The notes: generated from the sequence alone by a model not told the origin. A stretch of DNA of 64,000 nt from Solitalea canadensis DSM 3403 (GCF_000242635.2 NC_017770.1:2058669-2122668); one strand, 5' to 3'. Counted from the first letter of the stretch, positions 9,000 to 18,496 are shown. Numbers and translations: made by a program.

Positions 9000-10082
9000 A
9001 TGAAAAATACATTCAAAAAAATATTGGTTTGCAGTAGTGCATTGCTATTCATGCTTTCTTCTTGTAAGAAAGATGAAACAATGGCAATTGCAACCGAAGG
9101 CAAACCATCTGCATTATCTGCTTCAAGCCAGGATGTAGTACTATTGGAAGCAAATGCAACTAAAGAAGCCGTTAAGTTTAGCTGGACTAAAGCTGATTAT
9201 GGATACGAAGCTGTCGTAAAGTATACGCTTCAAGCAGATAAGAAAGGCAATAATTTTGCAAAACCTGCTAGTTTCGTTCTTACAGTACCGGGAGGTGGTA
9301 ATTCGTATGAGCAAGCCTTAACTGTTCTCCAATTTAACACCCTTTTAACCGATTTGCAATTAGAGCCGACGGAAGTATCTGAAATCGAATTGAGAGTAGC
9401 TTCTCAAATAAGTACTACAATTGATGCTATCTATTCTTCTTCTATTCCAATGAAGGTGGTTACGTATGCGGGAAAACCTAAAGAAATGTACTTAGTAGGA
9501 GGTTCAACATCTATTGGATGGAGTGAAGCCGCTGCATTACCTTTCACATCACTAGGTGATGGTAAATTTGAAAGCTATCAATATTTAACAGTAATTGGCG
9601 ATGGATTTAAAATATTACCTACTAAAGGAAGCTGGAGTGGCGACATGGGAATGAAAGATGGATCTCCGGGTACCTTAACAGAACAGAATGAGAAAAATAT
9701 TCCTGTTACGGCTGATGGCTACTATAGAATCTACCTGGAAATGACCACTATCAGTAAAGGTATCTATACATTAAAACCAAGTTCATGGGGTGTAATTGGT
9801 GATGCAACACCTGGAAGCTGGGATACGGACACCAATATGACATATGACCCTGCATCTAAAACTTGGAAAGTGACTATGAATCTTACCGCAGGTAAACAGT
9901 TCAAATTCAGATTGAATGATGAATGGACTACAAACTACGGTTCTACTGCTGCAAGCGACGGAGATACTGCTCTTTCTGGATCATTAAGCCCAGGAGGTAA
10001 AAACTTCGGTGTAGCAGCTGGAGGAAGTTATACCATTACATTAGATGCAATAAATCAAACCTATAGCATGGTTAAAAACTAA
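9000..10082 (+). CDS. SusE/SusF-like starch-binding outer-membrane lipoprotein
   Basis: A 360-residue lipoprotein (lipobox MLSSC, lipidated C22). I place the start at ATG 9000 instead of an in-frame TTG 12 bases upstream, because ATG gives a proper short signal peptide. The N-terminal domain (about 30-160) is an Ig-like SusE domain beginning SALSASSQDVVLLE. Two carbohydrate-binding modules follow, about 165-260 (MYLVGGSTSIGWSE) and 265-360 (WGVIGDATPGSWDTD), both with aromatic residues on exposed strands. These surface lipoproteins hold alpha-glucan for the amylase. It lies 21 bases after susD and ends with a strong terminator. Confidence 0.88.
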   Translation: MKNTFKKILVCSSALLFMLSSCKKDETMAIATEGKPSALSASSQDVVLLEANATKEAVKFSWTKADYGYEAVVKYTLQADKKGNNFAKPASFVLTVPGGGNSYEQALTVLQFNTLLTDLQLEPTEVSEIELRVASQISTTIDAIYSSSIPMKVVTYAGKPKEMYLVGGSTSIGWSEAAALPFTSLGDGKFESYQYLTVIGDGFKILPTKGSWSGDMGMKDGSPGTLTEQNEKNIPVTADGYYRIYLEMTTISKGIYTLKPSSWGVIGDATPGSWDTDTNMTYDPASKTWKVTMNLTAGKQFKFRLNDEWTTNYGSTAASDGDTALSGSLSPGGKNFGVAAGGSYTITLDAINQTYSMVKN

Positions 10083-10105
10083 TTTTTCATTAATGTAATT
10101 ATACA

Positions 10106-10144
10106 AAAAGCCGCCATTCTTAAGCAAATTGGCGGCTTTTTTAT
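10106..10144 (+). terminator. Intrinsic terminator inside the starch locus
   Basis: AAAAGCCGCCA (10106-10116) pairs with TGGCGGCTTTT (10130-10140) and a T-run follows. It separates the SusCDE genes from the amylase gene. Confidence 0.85.
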
Positions 10145-10159
10145 TGTTTTCTAACCTTG
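10129..10159 (+). promoter_or_regulatory. Possible promoter of the GH13 gene
   Basis: TTG at 10129-10131, inside the right arm of the terminator, and TAACCTTG at 10152-10159 (one mismatch to TAnnTTTG) are 20 bases apart. This would start transcription about 15 bases before the ATG. It is weak but would explain expression beyond the terminator. Confidence 0.3.
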
Positions 10160-10179
10160 AATTATCTACTACTAACAAC

Positions 10180-12813
10180 ATGAAACTATATAAATGGTTA
10201 TTATTTTTATTGGCTTTAGTGATAATTAGTGCCTGTAAAAAATCAACCGATGATCCGGAACCGACACCAACGCCTCCTGTAACCGAACAGTCTAATTCCT
10301 TAGATGAAAAAGCTGTTATTGCTTACAGTCCGGCATTTCCAACAGACGACAAAGAAGTTACCTTGATTTTTAATGCTGATAAAGGAAATGCGGGTCTAAA
10401 GAGTTTTGGAGGAGATGTTTACATATGGACTGGTGTTATTACTGATAAAAGTACCGGTGCAACTGATTGGAAATATGGAAAGAGTCCTAAGTTTGGTGAG
10501 GCAGATCCTAACGCCAAGTTAACTCGACTTTCTGAAAATAAATACCAGATAAAATTAACACCTCGAACTTTTTACAATGTTCCTGTAGGAGAGAAAATAC
10601 TAAAGCTGGCGATGCTCTTTAAAAATTCAGACGGTTCAATTTCGGGTAGAAACATTGATGCAAGTGATATCTATCTTCCTATAAATCCTTCCGGAAATTT
10701 AGGCATCAGGTTTATTGATCCTGAATTTAACCCATTTTATAATCCTGAAATTGCGAGCCCTCTTAAAACAATTGGTGAAAGCGTTAAAATGACAGCTGTA
10801 GCCTCTGCAGCAGGTAAAATAACTATTTCAGTAAACGGTACAGAAGTAAAATCAGCGGAAAATGTATCTACTTTGACTACTGATGTTGCATTGACCAAGT
10901 CAGGACAAAATGAGATCAAAGCTGTAATTAGTTCAGGTGGAAAATCAGCTGAACAGAAATTTGCAATTACTGTTAAAGGACAAGTTGAAGTTGCTGCACT
11001 TCCTTCAGGAGCTAATCCTGATGGTGTTACTTATCTGAATGGGGGAACGTCTGCGATCTTTACTTTGTTTGCTCCAGGAAAACAAAATGTGTTTGTTACC
11101 GGTGACTTTACCGACTGGAAATTGGATGTAAAAGGTTTTATGAAAAAGACTCCGGATGGTAAACGCTGGTGGGTTCAGGTTGATGGGTTAACTGCGGGTG
11201 AAAAATATGGTTATCAATTCATGGTAGACGGATCATTGAAAATAGCCGATCCATATTCAGAACTTACCCTTGATCCATATAACGATAAAGATATACCAAT
11301 AGGGGTATTTCCCTCCTTAAAAGCTTATCCATCAGGCAAAACTACTGGTATAGTAAGTGTGGCTCAAAGTAACGTTCCGGCTTATGTATGGAAGAATACA
11401 ACATTTACTCGTCCAGAAAAATCAAAACTGGTAATTTATGAATTACACATGCGCGATTTTCTGTCGAGCCATAGTTACTCAACCTTGCGTGATACATTAA
11501 ATTATTTTTCAAGTTTGGGGGTAAATGCCATTGAATTAATGCCTGTAAATGAATTTGAAAATAATTCAAGTTGGGGATACAATCCTAGCTTTTATTTCTC
11601 GCCAGATAAATATTACGGAACCAAAAATATGTTGAAGGAAGTAATTGATGAATGTCACAAACGAGGCATTGCGGTTATCCTGGATATGGTGCTGAATCAC
11701 TCGTTTGGGCAGTCGCCAATGGTTCAGTTATATTTTGATACTAAAGCAGGCAAGCCAACAATAGAAAGTCCATGGTTTAACCAGGTTGCTACTCATCCAT
11801 TCAACGTAGGATATGATTTTAACCACGAAAGCGCCGATACAAAATATTTCACTAAGAATGTAATGAAATTCTGGATGGAAGAGTATAAAGTGGATGGTTT
11901 CCGTTTCGACCTTTCTAAAGGATTTACGCAGAAAAACTCAGGAACAGACGATTCTCATTCCAATGTTACTGCCTGGAGTGCTTATGATGCAAGTCGTACC
12001 GCAATCTGGAAAGATTATAACAATTATATCAAAAGCATTGATCCTAACTTTTATGTGATCCTTGAACATCTTGGTGTAGATCAGGAAGAAAAGGAATTAG
12101 CTAATGAAGGTATAATATTGTGGAATAATATGAATCATCAGTATAACCAAAATTCAATGGGGTATTACAATGATAATGCTGATCTATCAAGAGCTAATTA
12201 TATTTCACATGGTTTTAGTCAGCCTAACCTTGTTACTTACATGGAAAGTCATGATGAAGAACGCTTAATGTTTAAAAACAAAAGTTATGGTGCTTCCAAT
12301 GGAACTTATAATGTAAAAAACATAGCAACAGGATTAAAGCGACAAGAAGCAGCTGCTTCATTTTTGTTTACAGTTCCGGGTCCAAATATGCTATGGCAGT
12401 TTGGTGAGTTAGGTTATGATATAAGTATTGGAGAAAATGGGAGAACTGGAGAGAAGCCAATTCTCTGGAACTACTACAGTGATCCAAACAGAAAAGCATT
12501 GCGGAATGTATTTGCAAAACTGATAAAGCTAAAAACAAAAACAGATGCTTTGCAAAATGCAACCTATACATCTGCAGTTAACAATACGGCTGTAAAATAC
12601 CTGATTATCCAGTCTGCTACTACCAAAATGGTTGTAATTGCAAATTTTGATGTTGTAGAGCAGCAGGCAAATGTAACGTTCCCGGCAGCAGGAACCTGGT
12701 ATGAATATGTTGGTTCCGGATCAGGGACAATTAACCTGCCAACAACCACCTATAATACCGTGTTACAGCCAGGAGAGTATCATGTGTATACCAGTACCGT
12801 TATTAATCTTTAA
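10180..12813 (+). CDS. GH13 alpha-amylase/pullulanase-type lipoprotein
   Basis: An 877-residue surface enzyme for alpha-glucans. The ATG at 10180 gives a lipoprotein signal (IISAC, C19); an in-frame TTG further upstream lies inside the terminator and is rejected. Domain order: an N-terminal beta domain (about 40-175), an Ig-like segment (about 195-265), a CBM48-like domain (about 275-375, with VFVTGDFTDWKLD), the GH13 barrel (about 400-770) and a short C-terminal beta domain. Conserved regions are DMVLNH (D502-H507), GFRFDL with nucleophile D577, the acid/base E629 in ILEHLG, and SHDEE with D692. It should cut starch or branched oligosaccharides at the cell surface. Endo-amylase versus debranching specificity cannot be read from sequence alone. 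Confidence 0.9.
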   Translation: MKLYKWLLFLLALVIISACKKSTDDPEPTPTPPVTEQSNSLDEKAVIAYSPAFPTDDKEVTLIFNADKGNAGLKSFGGDVYIWTGVITDKSTGATDWKYGKSPKFGEADPNAKLTRLSENKYQIKLTPRTFYNVPVGEKILKLAMLFKNSDGSISGRNIDASDIYLPINPSGNLGIRFIDPEFNPFYNPEIASPLKTIGESVKMTAVASAAGKITISVNGTEVKSAENVSTLTTDVALTKSGQNEIKAVISSGGKSAEQKFAITVKGQVEVAALPSGANPDGVTYLNGGTSAIFTLFAPGKQNVFVTGDFTDWKLDVKGFMKKTPDGKRWWVQVDGLTAGEKYGYQFMVDGSLKIADPYSELTLDPYNDKDIPIGVFPSLKAYPSGKTTGIVSVAQSNVPAYVWKNTTFTRPEKSKLVIYELHMRDFLSSHSYSTLRDTLNYFSSLGVNAIELMPVNEFENNSSWGYNPSFYFSPDKYYGTKNMLKEVIDECHKRGIAVILDMVLNHSFGQSPMVQLYFDTKAGKPTIESPWFNQVATHPFNVGYDFNHESADTKYFTKNVMKFWMEEYKVDGFRFDLSKGFTQKNSGTDDSHSNVTAWSAYDASRTAIWKDYNNYIKSIDPNFYVILEHLGVDQEEKELANEGIILWNNMNHQYNQNSMGYYNDNADLSRANYISHGFSQPNLVTYMESHDEERLMFKNKSYGASNGTYNVKNIATGLKRQEAAASFLFTVPGPNMLWQFGELGYDISIGENGRTGEKPILWNYYSDPNRKALRNVFAKLIKLKTKTDALQNATYTSAVNNTAVKYLIIQSATTKMVVIANFDVVEQQANVTFPAAGTWYEYVGSGSGTINLPTTTYNTVLQPGEYHVYTSTVINL

Positions 12814-12900
12814 GTCGAATTAATTGGATGAATGATCTTTCATATAGTTAACTCTTGTTGTGTCAACTTATTTCAGGACGGAACAGGAAATAAAAAAAGA

Positions 12901-12924
12901 AAAGCCCTGCATGCAGGGCTTTTC
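12901..12924. terminator. Bidirectional terminator between GH13 gene and nfuA
   Basis: A perfect palindrome, AAAAGCCCTGCA / TGCAGGGCTTTT, sits between convergent genes and provides a T-run on both strands. Confidence 0.8.
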
Positions 12925-12981
12925 AATTAAAGGTCTTTTTGCAACAGAACCTTTTATATTATTAAGTTAAACTATTCGGTA

Positions 12982-13542
12982 TTACATTGATTCAGCAACA
13001 ACTTCTGTTACATCAGGTACCATACGTTTTAGTAAGTTTTCAATACCAGCTTTTAAAGTAATGGTTGATGACGGACAACCGCTACACGAACCTTTTAAAA
13101 CAACTGTTACCACACCTTCGTCATAAGATTTAAAGTGGATCGCACCTCCGTCTTGCTCTACGGCCGGACGAACATAATCGTGTAAAATTTGCTGAATTTT
13201 CTTTTCGATTTCAGTTCCTTCAAACGCAACTTCTTCTTTATGATCATCAACAATTTTCAGTTCTGACTCAACAGCACCTTTCACAAATTCCTTGAGAATT
13301 GGAATCAAGTCTTCCCAGTCAGACCCTGCAACTTTAGTAACGGTTACAAAATTACTTGCGAAGAAAACACCATCTACAAATGAGAATTTATACAATTCAC
13401 GTGCGAAAGGAGAATCTTCAGCACTCTCTTTTGTGGCAAAATCTTTACTTCCGTTTATCAATAACTTATTGGTGATAAACTTCATGGTTGCCGGATTCGG
13501 CGTTATTTCAGTATATACGTTTACAGTGGCTGTTAAACTCAT
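12982..13542 (-). CDS. nfuA: NfuA-type iron-sulfur cluster carrier (NifU domain)
   Basis: A 186-residue protein with an N-terminal Nfu/NifU-N domain (about 8-95, TEITPNPATMKF) and a C-terminal NifU domain (about 112-182) that holds the cluster-binding motif CSGC (C153, C156). It carries Fe-S clusters to target enzymes in the cytoplasm. The domain order matches mitochondrial NFU1 and many bacterial homologues. A perfect minus-strand -7 box lies 28 bases upstream. The gene is monocistronic between a bidirectional terminator and the purB-side repeat region. Confidence 0.9.
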   Translation of the reverse strand: MSLTATVNVYTEITPNPATMKFITNKLLINGSKDFATKESAEDSPFARELYKFSFVDGVFFASNFVTVTKVAGSDWEDLIPILKEFVKGAVESELKIVDDHKEEVAFEGTEIEKKIQQILHDYVRPAVEQDGGAIHFKSYDEGVVTVVLKGSCSGCPSSTITLKAGIENLLKRMVPDVTEVVAESM

Positions 13543-13570
13543 TGCACATGGATTTTATTTAGAATAAGTA

Positions 13571-13578
13571 CAAAGATA
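13571..13578 (-). promoter_or_regulatory. -7 box TATCTTTG for nfuA
   Basis: Exact TAnnTTTG on the minus strand. The expected start is near 13564, giving a leader of about 20 bases. No clear TTG at -33. Confidence 0.55.
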
Positions 13579-13613
13579 AACAAAAAAGGTTTTAAGAAAT
13601 TTAAAAATTCTGT

Positions 13614-13741
13614 TTAACCGCAAAGACGCAGAGACGCCAAGAAGTTTTTAATCATTACGGTTTGCAAAAAAAAAAGCAGCTTCTTGCTAATGAAACTGCT
13701 TCTCATAATATTAAAACCTTCTATACCTTTGCGGTTAAAAA
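13614..13741. repeat. Intergenic repeat with accgcaaagacgc unit in inverted orientation
   Basis: TTTAACCGCAAAGACGCAGAG begins at 13613 and its inverted partner CCTTTGCGGTTAAAA closes the gap at 13727-13741. The same unit recurs several times at 50934-51058. It is a member of a short degenerate intergenic repeat family and frames the purB terminator. Confidence 0.6.
13666..13702 (-). terminator. Intrinsic terminator of purB
   Basis: Read on the minus strand, GAAGCAG pairs with CTGCTT and is followed by nine T residues. Confidence 0.75.
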
Positions 13742-15085
13742 TTAGTACCCTGTATAAGAATGCGGACTAAACTGTCTCAATTCCTCTTTAACAGCATCAT
13801 TAACATTTAATGTTTCGATAAATGCTTTGATGCTTTGCTCGTTAATTTGCTCGTTGGTGCGGGTTAATTCTTTTAACGCTTCATAAGGTTTTGGATAACC
13901 TTCACGACGTAATACGGTTTGAATAGCTTCAGCAACTACAGCCCAGTTATTATCTAAATCTGCATCGATGGTAGCCTTGTCTAACAATAGTTTATTTAAG
14001 CCTTTTAAAGTGGCCTTAAATGCAATTACACTATGTGCTAATGGAACACCAATATTACGCAGTACAGTTGAGTCTGTTAAATCACGCTGTAAACGAGAAA
14101 TAGGCAATTTGGCAGCAAAGTGTTCCAATAATGCATTGGCAATACCCAAATTTCCTTCAGAGTTTTCAAAATCAATCGGGTTCACTTTATGTGGCATTGC
14201 TGATGATCCAATTTCGCCTGCTTTAATTTTCTGACGGAAGTAATTCATCGAAATATAGGTCCAAAAATCTCGGTCAAGGTCAATCAAAATATTATTGATA
14301 CGCTTTAAATTATCGCAATGAGCAGCAAAATTATCGTAATGTTCAATCTGGGTAGTTAATTGTGAACGGGTTAATCCTAATTGTTCGTTCACAAACTTAT
14401 TTCCAAAAGCAATCCAATCAGATTTAGGGTATGCTGCCTTGTGAGCATTAAAATTACCGGTGGCACCACCAAATTTTGCTGAAAAAGGAATTGTTTTCAG
14501 TAAATTAAGCTGGGCTTCAAAACGCTCTATAAAAACACCAATCTCTTTACCTAATTTGGTAGGAGAGGCCGGTTGCCCATGCGTACGAGCCATCATTGAA
14601 ACACCATGCCATTCGGCACGGAGTTCTTTCAAGCGATCGAGCATTTTAGTGAGCTCAGGAAGATATACTCGTTCAATGGCATGCTTAAATAATAGCGGTG
14701 TAGCTGTATTATTGATATCCTGAGAGGTTAATCCAAAATGGATAAACTCTTTATAGTTCTCCAGGTCAAGTTCATCAAATTGCTCCTTAATGAAGTATTC
14801 AACAGCCTTAACATCATGATTGGTTGTTTTTTCAATCTCTTTTATCTGTTCAGCATCATCCTCACTAAAATCCCTGTAAATATCACGTAATGATTCATAG
14901 TGTGATTTGTCGAAATCAGCTAACTGAGGTAGCGGTAATTCGCAAAGAGCAATAAAGTACTCAATTTCAATGCGAACACGGTATTCGATCAGTGCGGCTT
15001 CAGAAAAATAAGCAGCCAGTTCATGAGTAGCATTTCTGTATCTGCCATCAACCGGAGATATTGCTGTAAGTGTATTAACCAACAT
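13742..15085 (-). CDS. purB: Adenylosuccinate lyase PurB
   Basis: A 447-residue fumarase/aspartase-superfamily enzyme acting twice in purine synthesis: on SAICAR to AICAR and on adenylosuccinate to AMP. The signature loop GSSAMPHKVNP is near residue 270. The N-terminus TLTAISPVDGRY matches the family when the start is placed at ATG 15085; the open frame reaches further upstream but the extra 23 residues (LFYSKNLPVFW...) are foreign to PurB. TSQDINNTA and ARTHGQPASPT are the other two conserved regions. Length fits the E. coli-type enzyme (456). A one-mismatch -7 box, CATCTTTG, lies at 15111-15118. purK and purE lie elsewhere in this window. Confidence 0.95.
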   Translation of the reverse strand: MLVNTLTAISPVDGRYRNATHELAAYFSEAALIEYRVRIEIEYFIALCELPLPQLADFDKSHYESLRDIYRDFSEDDAEQIKEIEKTTNHDVKAVEYFIKEQFDELDLENYKEFIHFGLTSQDINNTATPLLFKHAIERVYLPELTKMLDRLKELRAEWHGVSMMARTHGQPASPTKLGKEIGVFIERFEAQLNLLKTIPFSAKFGGATGNFNAHKAAYPKSDWIAFGNKFVNEQLGLTRSQLTTQIEHYDNFAAHCDNLKRINNILIDLDRDFWTYISMNYFRQKIKAGEIGSSAMPHKVNPIDFENSEGNLGIANALLEHFAAKLPISRLQRDLTDSTVLRNIGVPLAHSVIAFKATLKGLNKLLLDKATIDADLDNNWAVVAEAIQTVLRREGYPKPYEALKELTRTNEQINEQSIKAFIETLNVNDAVKEELRQFSPHSYTGY

Positions 15086-15219
15086 AATAAGGAAGAAATT
15101 TTTGAAGATGCAAAGATGCCAAAAAACTGGCAGATTCTTGCTATAAAATAGCAAAAGCTGCTTTAGTGTTTAAACAAGTAATTTGTTTTATTGTGCAAAA
15201 GATGTAAAAATCACGTTAC

Positions 15220-15265
15220 GGAAACTAAGGAAACTTTTGAAGTTGAAAATGTTTCCATAGTTTTG
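15220..15265 (+). promoter_or_regulatory. tetR promoter with overlapping operator
   Basis: TTG at 15237-15239 and an exact TAGTTTTG -7 box at 15258-15265 are 18 bases apart. A dyad GGAAAC (15229-15234) / GTTTCC (15251-15256), each flanked by T4/A4 on the inside, spans the -33 box and most of the spacer. A further GGAAAC half-site lies at 15220-15225. This is the expected place for autorepression by the adjacent TetR protein. Confidence 0.6.
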
Positions 15266-15279
15266 GTATACAATAGCAC

Positions 15280-15906
15280 ATGGAAAAAGAAGAAGTACAA
15301 CGTCAGCGCATACTTGAAGCTTCGTATAAACTGTTCAGTACTTACGGAGTGAAAAGTATCACTATGGACGACATCGCTAAGGAGTTGGCAATGTCAAAAA
15401 AAACAATTTATCTCTATTATAATGATAAGGATGATTTGCTTACTCAATTAATGCAAACCGTTTTAACGCAGCATCAAAATGAGTTGAAAGTAGCATCTGA
15501 TAAAGCAAAAGATCCAATCCATGAGATATTTCTTGTTTTAGAACAAATAGAGAAAATGCTTAAGCCTATAAATCCAAGCATGTTTTATGATCTGCAGAAA
15601 TATTATCCGCATGCATGGGCTTTATTCGAAACCTTTAAGAATGATTGTATGATGCAAAATTTGCTCGACAATCTGGAGAAAGGAGTGGACTTAGGGATCT
15701 ATCGTAAAGGAATGAACCATGAAGTACTAGCACACATGAGGGTTATCCAGATTTCAAATGTCTTTAATCCGATGTATTATCCTTCAGGCAAATTCGATAT
15801 AACTGAAACGATGTTTCATCTTACTAATCACTACATGCATGGCATTGTAACACTGAAAGGACATAAACTAATAAATAAATACCTACAAGTTAACGAAGAC
15901 GAATAA
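15280..15906 (+). CDS. TetR/AcrR-family transcriptional regulator
   Basis: A 208-residue regulator with the N-terminal three-helix DNA-binding domain (residues 8-55). The HTH is ITMDDIAKELAMSKKTIYLYYNDKDDLL. The C-terminal ligand domain is not conserved enough to name an inducer. It is the first gene of an operon with outer-membrane factor, adaptor and RND pump (spacing 7 bases to the next gene), so it probably represses this efflux system and itself. A dyad sits across its promoter. Confidence 0.88.
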   Translation: MEKEEVQRQRILEASYKLFSTYGVKSITMDDIAKELAMSKKTIYLYYNDKDDLLTQLMQTVLTQHQNELKVASDKAKDPIHEIFLVLEQIEKMLKPINPSMFYDLQKYYPHAWALFETFKNDCMMQNLLDNLEKGVDLGIYRKGMNHEVLAHMRVIQISNVFNPMYYPSGKFDITETMFHLTNHYMHGIVTLKGHKLINKYLQVNEDE

Positions 15907-15913
15907 CAATTAT

Positions 15914-17317
15914 ATGAAACCTATATTAACACTTATTGTTGCAGGTGTTTTAACAGCCGGAAACGTATGGGCACAGGAGCAACCCAAAACTCATGTGTTC
16001 AAGCTGGAGGATTGCCTCAATTACGCGTATGAACATCAGAATGCACTTCTGAATGCAAAATTGGATGAAGAGATCGCCAAGTCAAAAGTTAAGGAAACTA
16101 TTGGAATTGGTTTACCACAGATAGAAGGTTCTGCTAACTTCCAACACTTTATAGATATACCTACTACCTATATTCCCGACTTTATAAGTCCGGCTGTATA
16201 CGGGGTATTAGAAAAAGAAGGTGTTAAAGACGGAAGTGGAAGCGCCATTACCATGCCTAATGATCTTAGCCAAACTTTTCCGGCAAAATTCGGTACTAAA
16301 AACACCTTTACTGCTAGTTTAACCATTTCACAACTTTTGTTTGACGGTACCTATTTAATGGGACTGAAAGCAGCTGGTGTTTATAAAGAGTTATCTACAA
16401 AAAATGTAAAACGCACTCAAATAGATACACGTATTGAAGTATCAAAAGCTTACTATAACGTGATCGTTTATAATGCTTATCAAAATACTTTAGCATCTAC
16501 CATTGAACGCTTAACAGAGACTTTAAAACAAACTGATGCATTGAATAAATCTGGAATGGCAGAAAAAATTGATGTGGATCGATTGCAGGTACTTTTAAAT
16601 AACGCTGAAACGCAAAAGAAAAACATTGATCGCTTGTCTGAATTCAACACAAACCTGTTAAAATTTCAGATGGGCATGCCGATTACAGAAACGCTTATCG
16701 TTGATCAAAAACTGGAAGATATGGCGTTAGATGCTGTACTTCCTGATTTAGCAGAAGTTAAAGTGGAAAACCGTATTGAATATTCTTTGCTGGAAACCCA
16801 AAAAAGATTATTGGAGTATGATCTTAAACGCTATAAATTAGCCTATGTTCCGAGTGTAGGAGCTTTTGCAAGCTTTGGCCAAACAGGTCAAAATGACGCT
16901 TTTTATGAAACATTTAAAAAGTTTTTCCCAACCAATATTGTTGGTGTAAACTTTACTATTCCAATCTGGAGTAGTGGTCAGCGTCAGCAACGTATTAATC
17001 AGGCTAAATTTAATCTTCGCAAAACCGAGAATGACTTGGTTAATCTGAAAAATACACTTGCATTGGATCTAAGAACCAACGCAATTACTTTTCAGAATAA
17101 TAAAGACCAGGTAGAAAACCAGAAGAAAAATATGGACCTGGCGTCAGAGGTAGTACGGGTAAGCAAAATTAAATACAACCAGGGAGTTGGCTCAAGTTTA
17201 GAGGTAACCACCGCCGAATCTGATTTACGAACCGCTCAAAACAATTACTACACTGCAATTTACGATGCAATTCTATCATACATCGAATTGCAAAAGGCAA
17301 TGGGAAATTTTAATTAA
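15914..17317 (+). CDS. TolC-family outer-membrane efflux factor
   Basis: A 467-residue outer-membrane channel protein with a signal peptide (about 1-20, ending VWAQ). Two repeated OEP domains are present, each with long coiled-coil helices (about 25-240 and 255-465). The segment LEDCLNYAYEHQNALLNAKLDEEIAKSKV is the typical first helix. It would form the exit duct for the adaptor and RND pump encoded just downstream. Part of one operon with tetR (7 bases before) and the adaptor gene (21 bases after). Confidence 0.9.
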   Translation: MKPILTLIVAGVLTAGNVWAQEQPKTHVFKLEDCLNYAYEHQNALLNAKLDEEIAKSKVKETIGIGLPQIEGSANFQHFIDIPTTYIPDFISPAVYGVLEKEGVKDGSGSAITMPNDLSQTFPAKFGTKNTFTASLTISQLLFDGTYLMGLKAAGVYKELSTKNVKRTQIDTRIEVSKAYYNVIVYNAYQNTLASTIERLTETLKQTDALNKSGMAEKIDVDRLQVLLNNAETQKKNIDRLSEFNTNLLKFQMGMPITETLIVDQKLEDMALDAVLPDLAEVKVENRIEYSLLETQKRLLEYDLKRYKLAYVPSVGAFASFGQTGQNDAFYETFKKFFPTNIVGVNFTIPIWSSGQRQQRINQAKFNLRKTENDLVNLKNTLALDLRTNAITFQNNKDQVENQKKNMDLASEVVRVSKIKYNQGVGSSLEVTTAESDLRTAQNNYYTAIYDAILSYIELQKAMGNFN

Positions 17318-17338
17318 TCACTTAGAAAAGCTACACAA

Positions 17339-18457
17339 ATGAATACATATAAATCTTTATCGGTTATTGCTCTGGCAGGCTTAATGGCCGCTTGTGGAAG
17401 TAAAACTCCAGACAAAAAAACTCAATTAGAGGATCTTAGAAAAGAACAGTCAGAAATTTCTGCAAAAATTAAAAAAATAGAAGAGGAGTTAGCTAAAACA
17501 GATACCACTGCTAACAAAAAAGTTCGCTATGTAGAAATCGCAAATGTTGCTACGTCTAACTTCAAACATTATATCGATATTCAGGGTAAAGTTGAAGCAA
17601 TTGAAAACGTGAACGTTTCAGCTCAAGCTCCAGGAACTGTTACCAATATATACGTAACTGAAGGTCAATCTGTTAAAAAAGGACAAGTTTTGGCTCAGTT
17701 AAATAATGCCGTTTTATTAAGTCAGATTGAGGTTATTAAAACCAATTTAGCATTAGCTAATACCGTTTACAATCGCCAAAAAGCATTATGGGATCAGAAA
17801 ATAGGTACTGAAATTCAATATTTACAAGCAAAAAGTGCTAAAGAAGGATTGGAACGTCAGCTGTCCGCTATGAATGATCAGATTGATTTAACGAAAATTA
17901 AATCACCGATTAATGGTACTGTTGATGCGGTAATTGCGAAATTAGGTGATGCTGCTTCACCTGGTGTACCAGCATTTAGAGTCGTAAATGCTTCTAACTT
18001 AAAGGCAAGAGCGACAGTTGCTGAAAGTTATGCGTCAAATGTAAAACAGGGAGATGAAGTTGTTGTGTTGTTTCCGGACTTAAATAAAGAAATCAATGCG
18101 AAAGTTAGTTTCGTAAGTCGTTCAATCGATCCATTAACTCGCTCGTTTACCGTTGAAGCTAAACTTCCTTCAGATGCTGCCTACAGAGCAAATATGGTTG
18201 CTGTAATGAAAATTGTCGACTATTCAGTTAAAGATGCAATTGCTGTTCCGGTAAACTCCGTTCAAAACGTTAATAACGAAACATTTGTGCTTGTGGCGGA
18301 AAAAGATAAGGGAAAAGATGTGGCGAAGAAAAAAGCAGTAAAGGTTGGTAAAATTTACAATAGCCAGGCTGAAATCCTTAGTGGATTAACAGAAGGTGAA
18401 AAATTAATTACAGTTGGTTACCAAGGCTTAAATAACGACGAAGCCATTAAATTTTAA
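17339..18457 (+). CDS. RND efflux periplasmic adaptor lipoprotein
   Basis: A 372-residue membrane-fusion protein. Lipobox MAAC gives a lipidated C19. Residues 28-55 form a short charged coiled coil not found in AcrA. A barrel-sandwich/biotinyl-lipoyl domain follows (NVSAQAPGTVTNIYVTEGQSVKKGQVLAQL, about 92-125), then an alpha-hairpin (about 130-180), the returning lipoyl half (SPINGTVDAVIAKLGDAASPG), a beta-barrel and a membrane-proximal domain. It links the pump to the TolC-like protein. Confidence 0.9.
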   Translation: MNTYKSLSVIALAGLMAACGSKTPDKKTQLEDLRKEQSEISAKIKKIEEELAKTDTTANKKVRYVEIANVATSNFKHYIDIQGKVEAIENVNVSAQAPGTVTNIYVTEGQSVKKGQVLAQLNNAVLLSQIEVIKTNLALANTVYNRQKALWDQKIGTEIQYLQAKSAKEGLERQLSAMNDQIDLTKIKSPINGTVDAVIAKLGDAASPGVPAFRVVNASNLKARATVAESYASNVKQGDEVVVLFPDLNKEINAKVSFVSRSIDPLTRSFTVEAKLPSDAAYRANMVAVMKIVDYSVKDAIAVPVNSVQNVNNETFVLVAEKDKGKDVAKKKAVKVGKIYNSQAEILSGLTEGEKLITVGYQGLNNDEAIKF

Positions 18458-18496
18458 TCATTTTGTCTGAGTATTTGAAATATGGAACTCTGTATA

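Noticed and set aside
10129-10179. In-frame TTG start 51 bases upstream of the GH13 ATG
   Set aside because: It lies in the right arm of a strong terminator and would add residues before a perfect lipoprotein signal.
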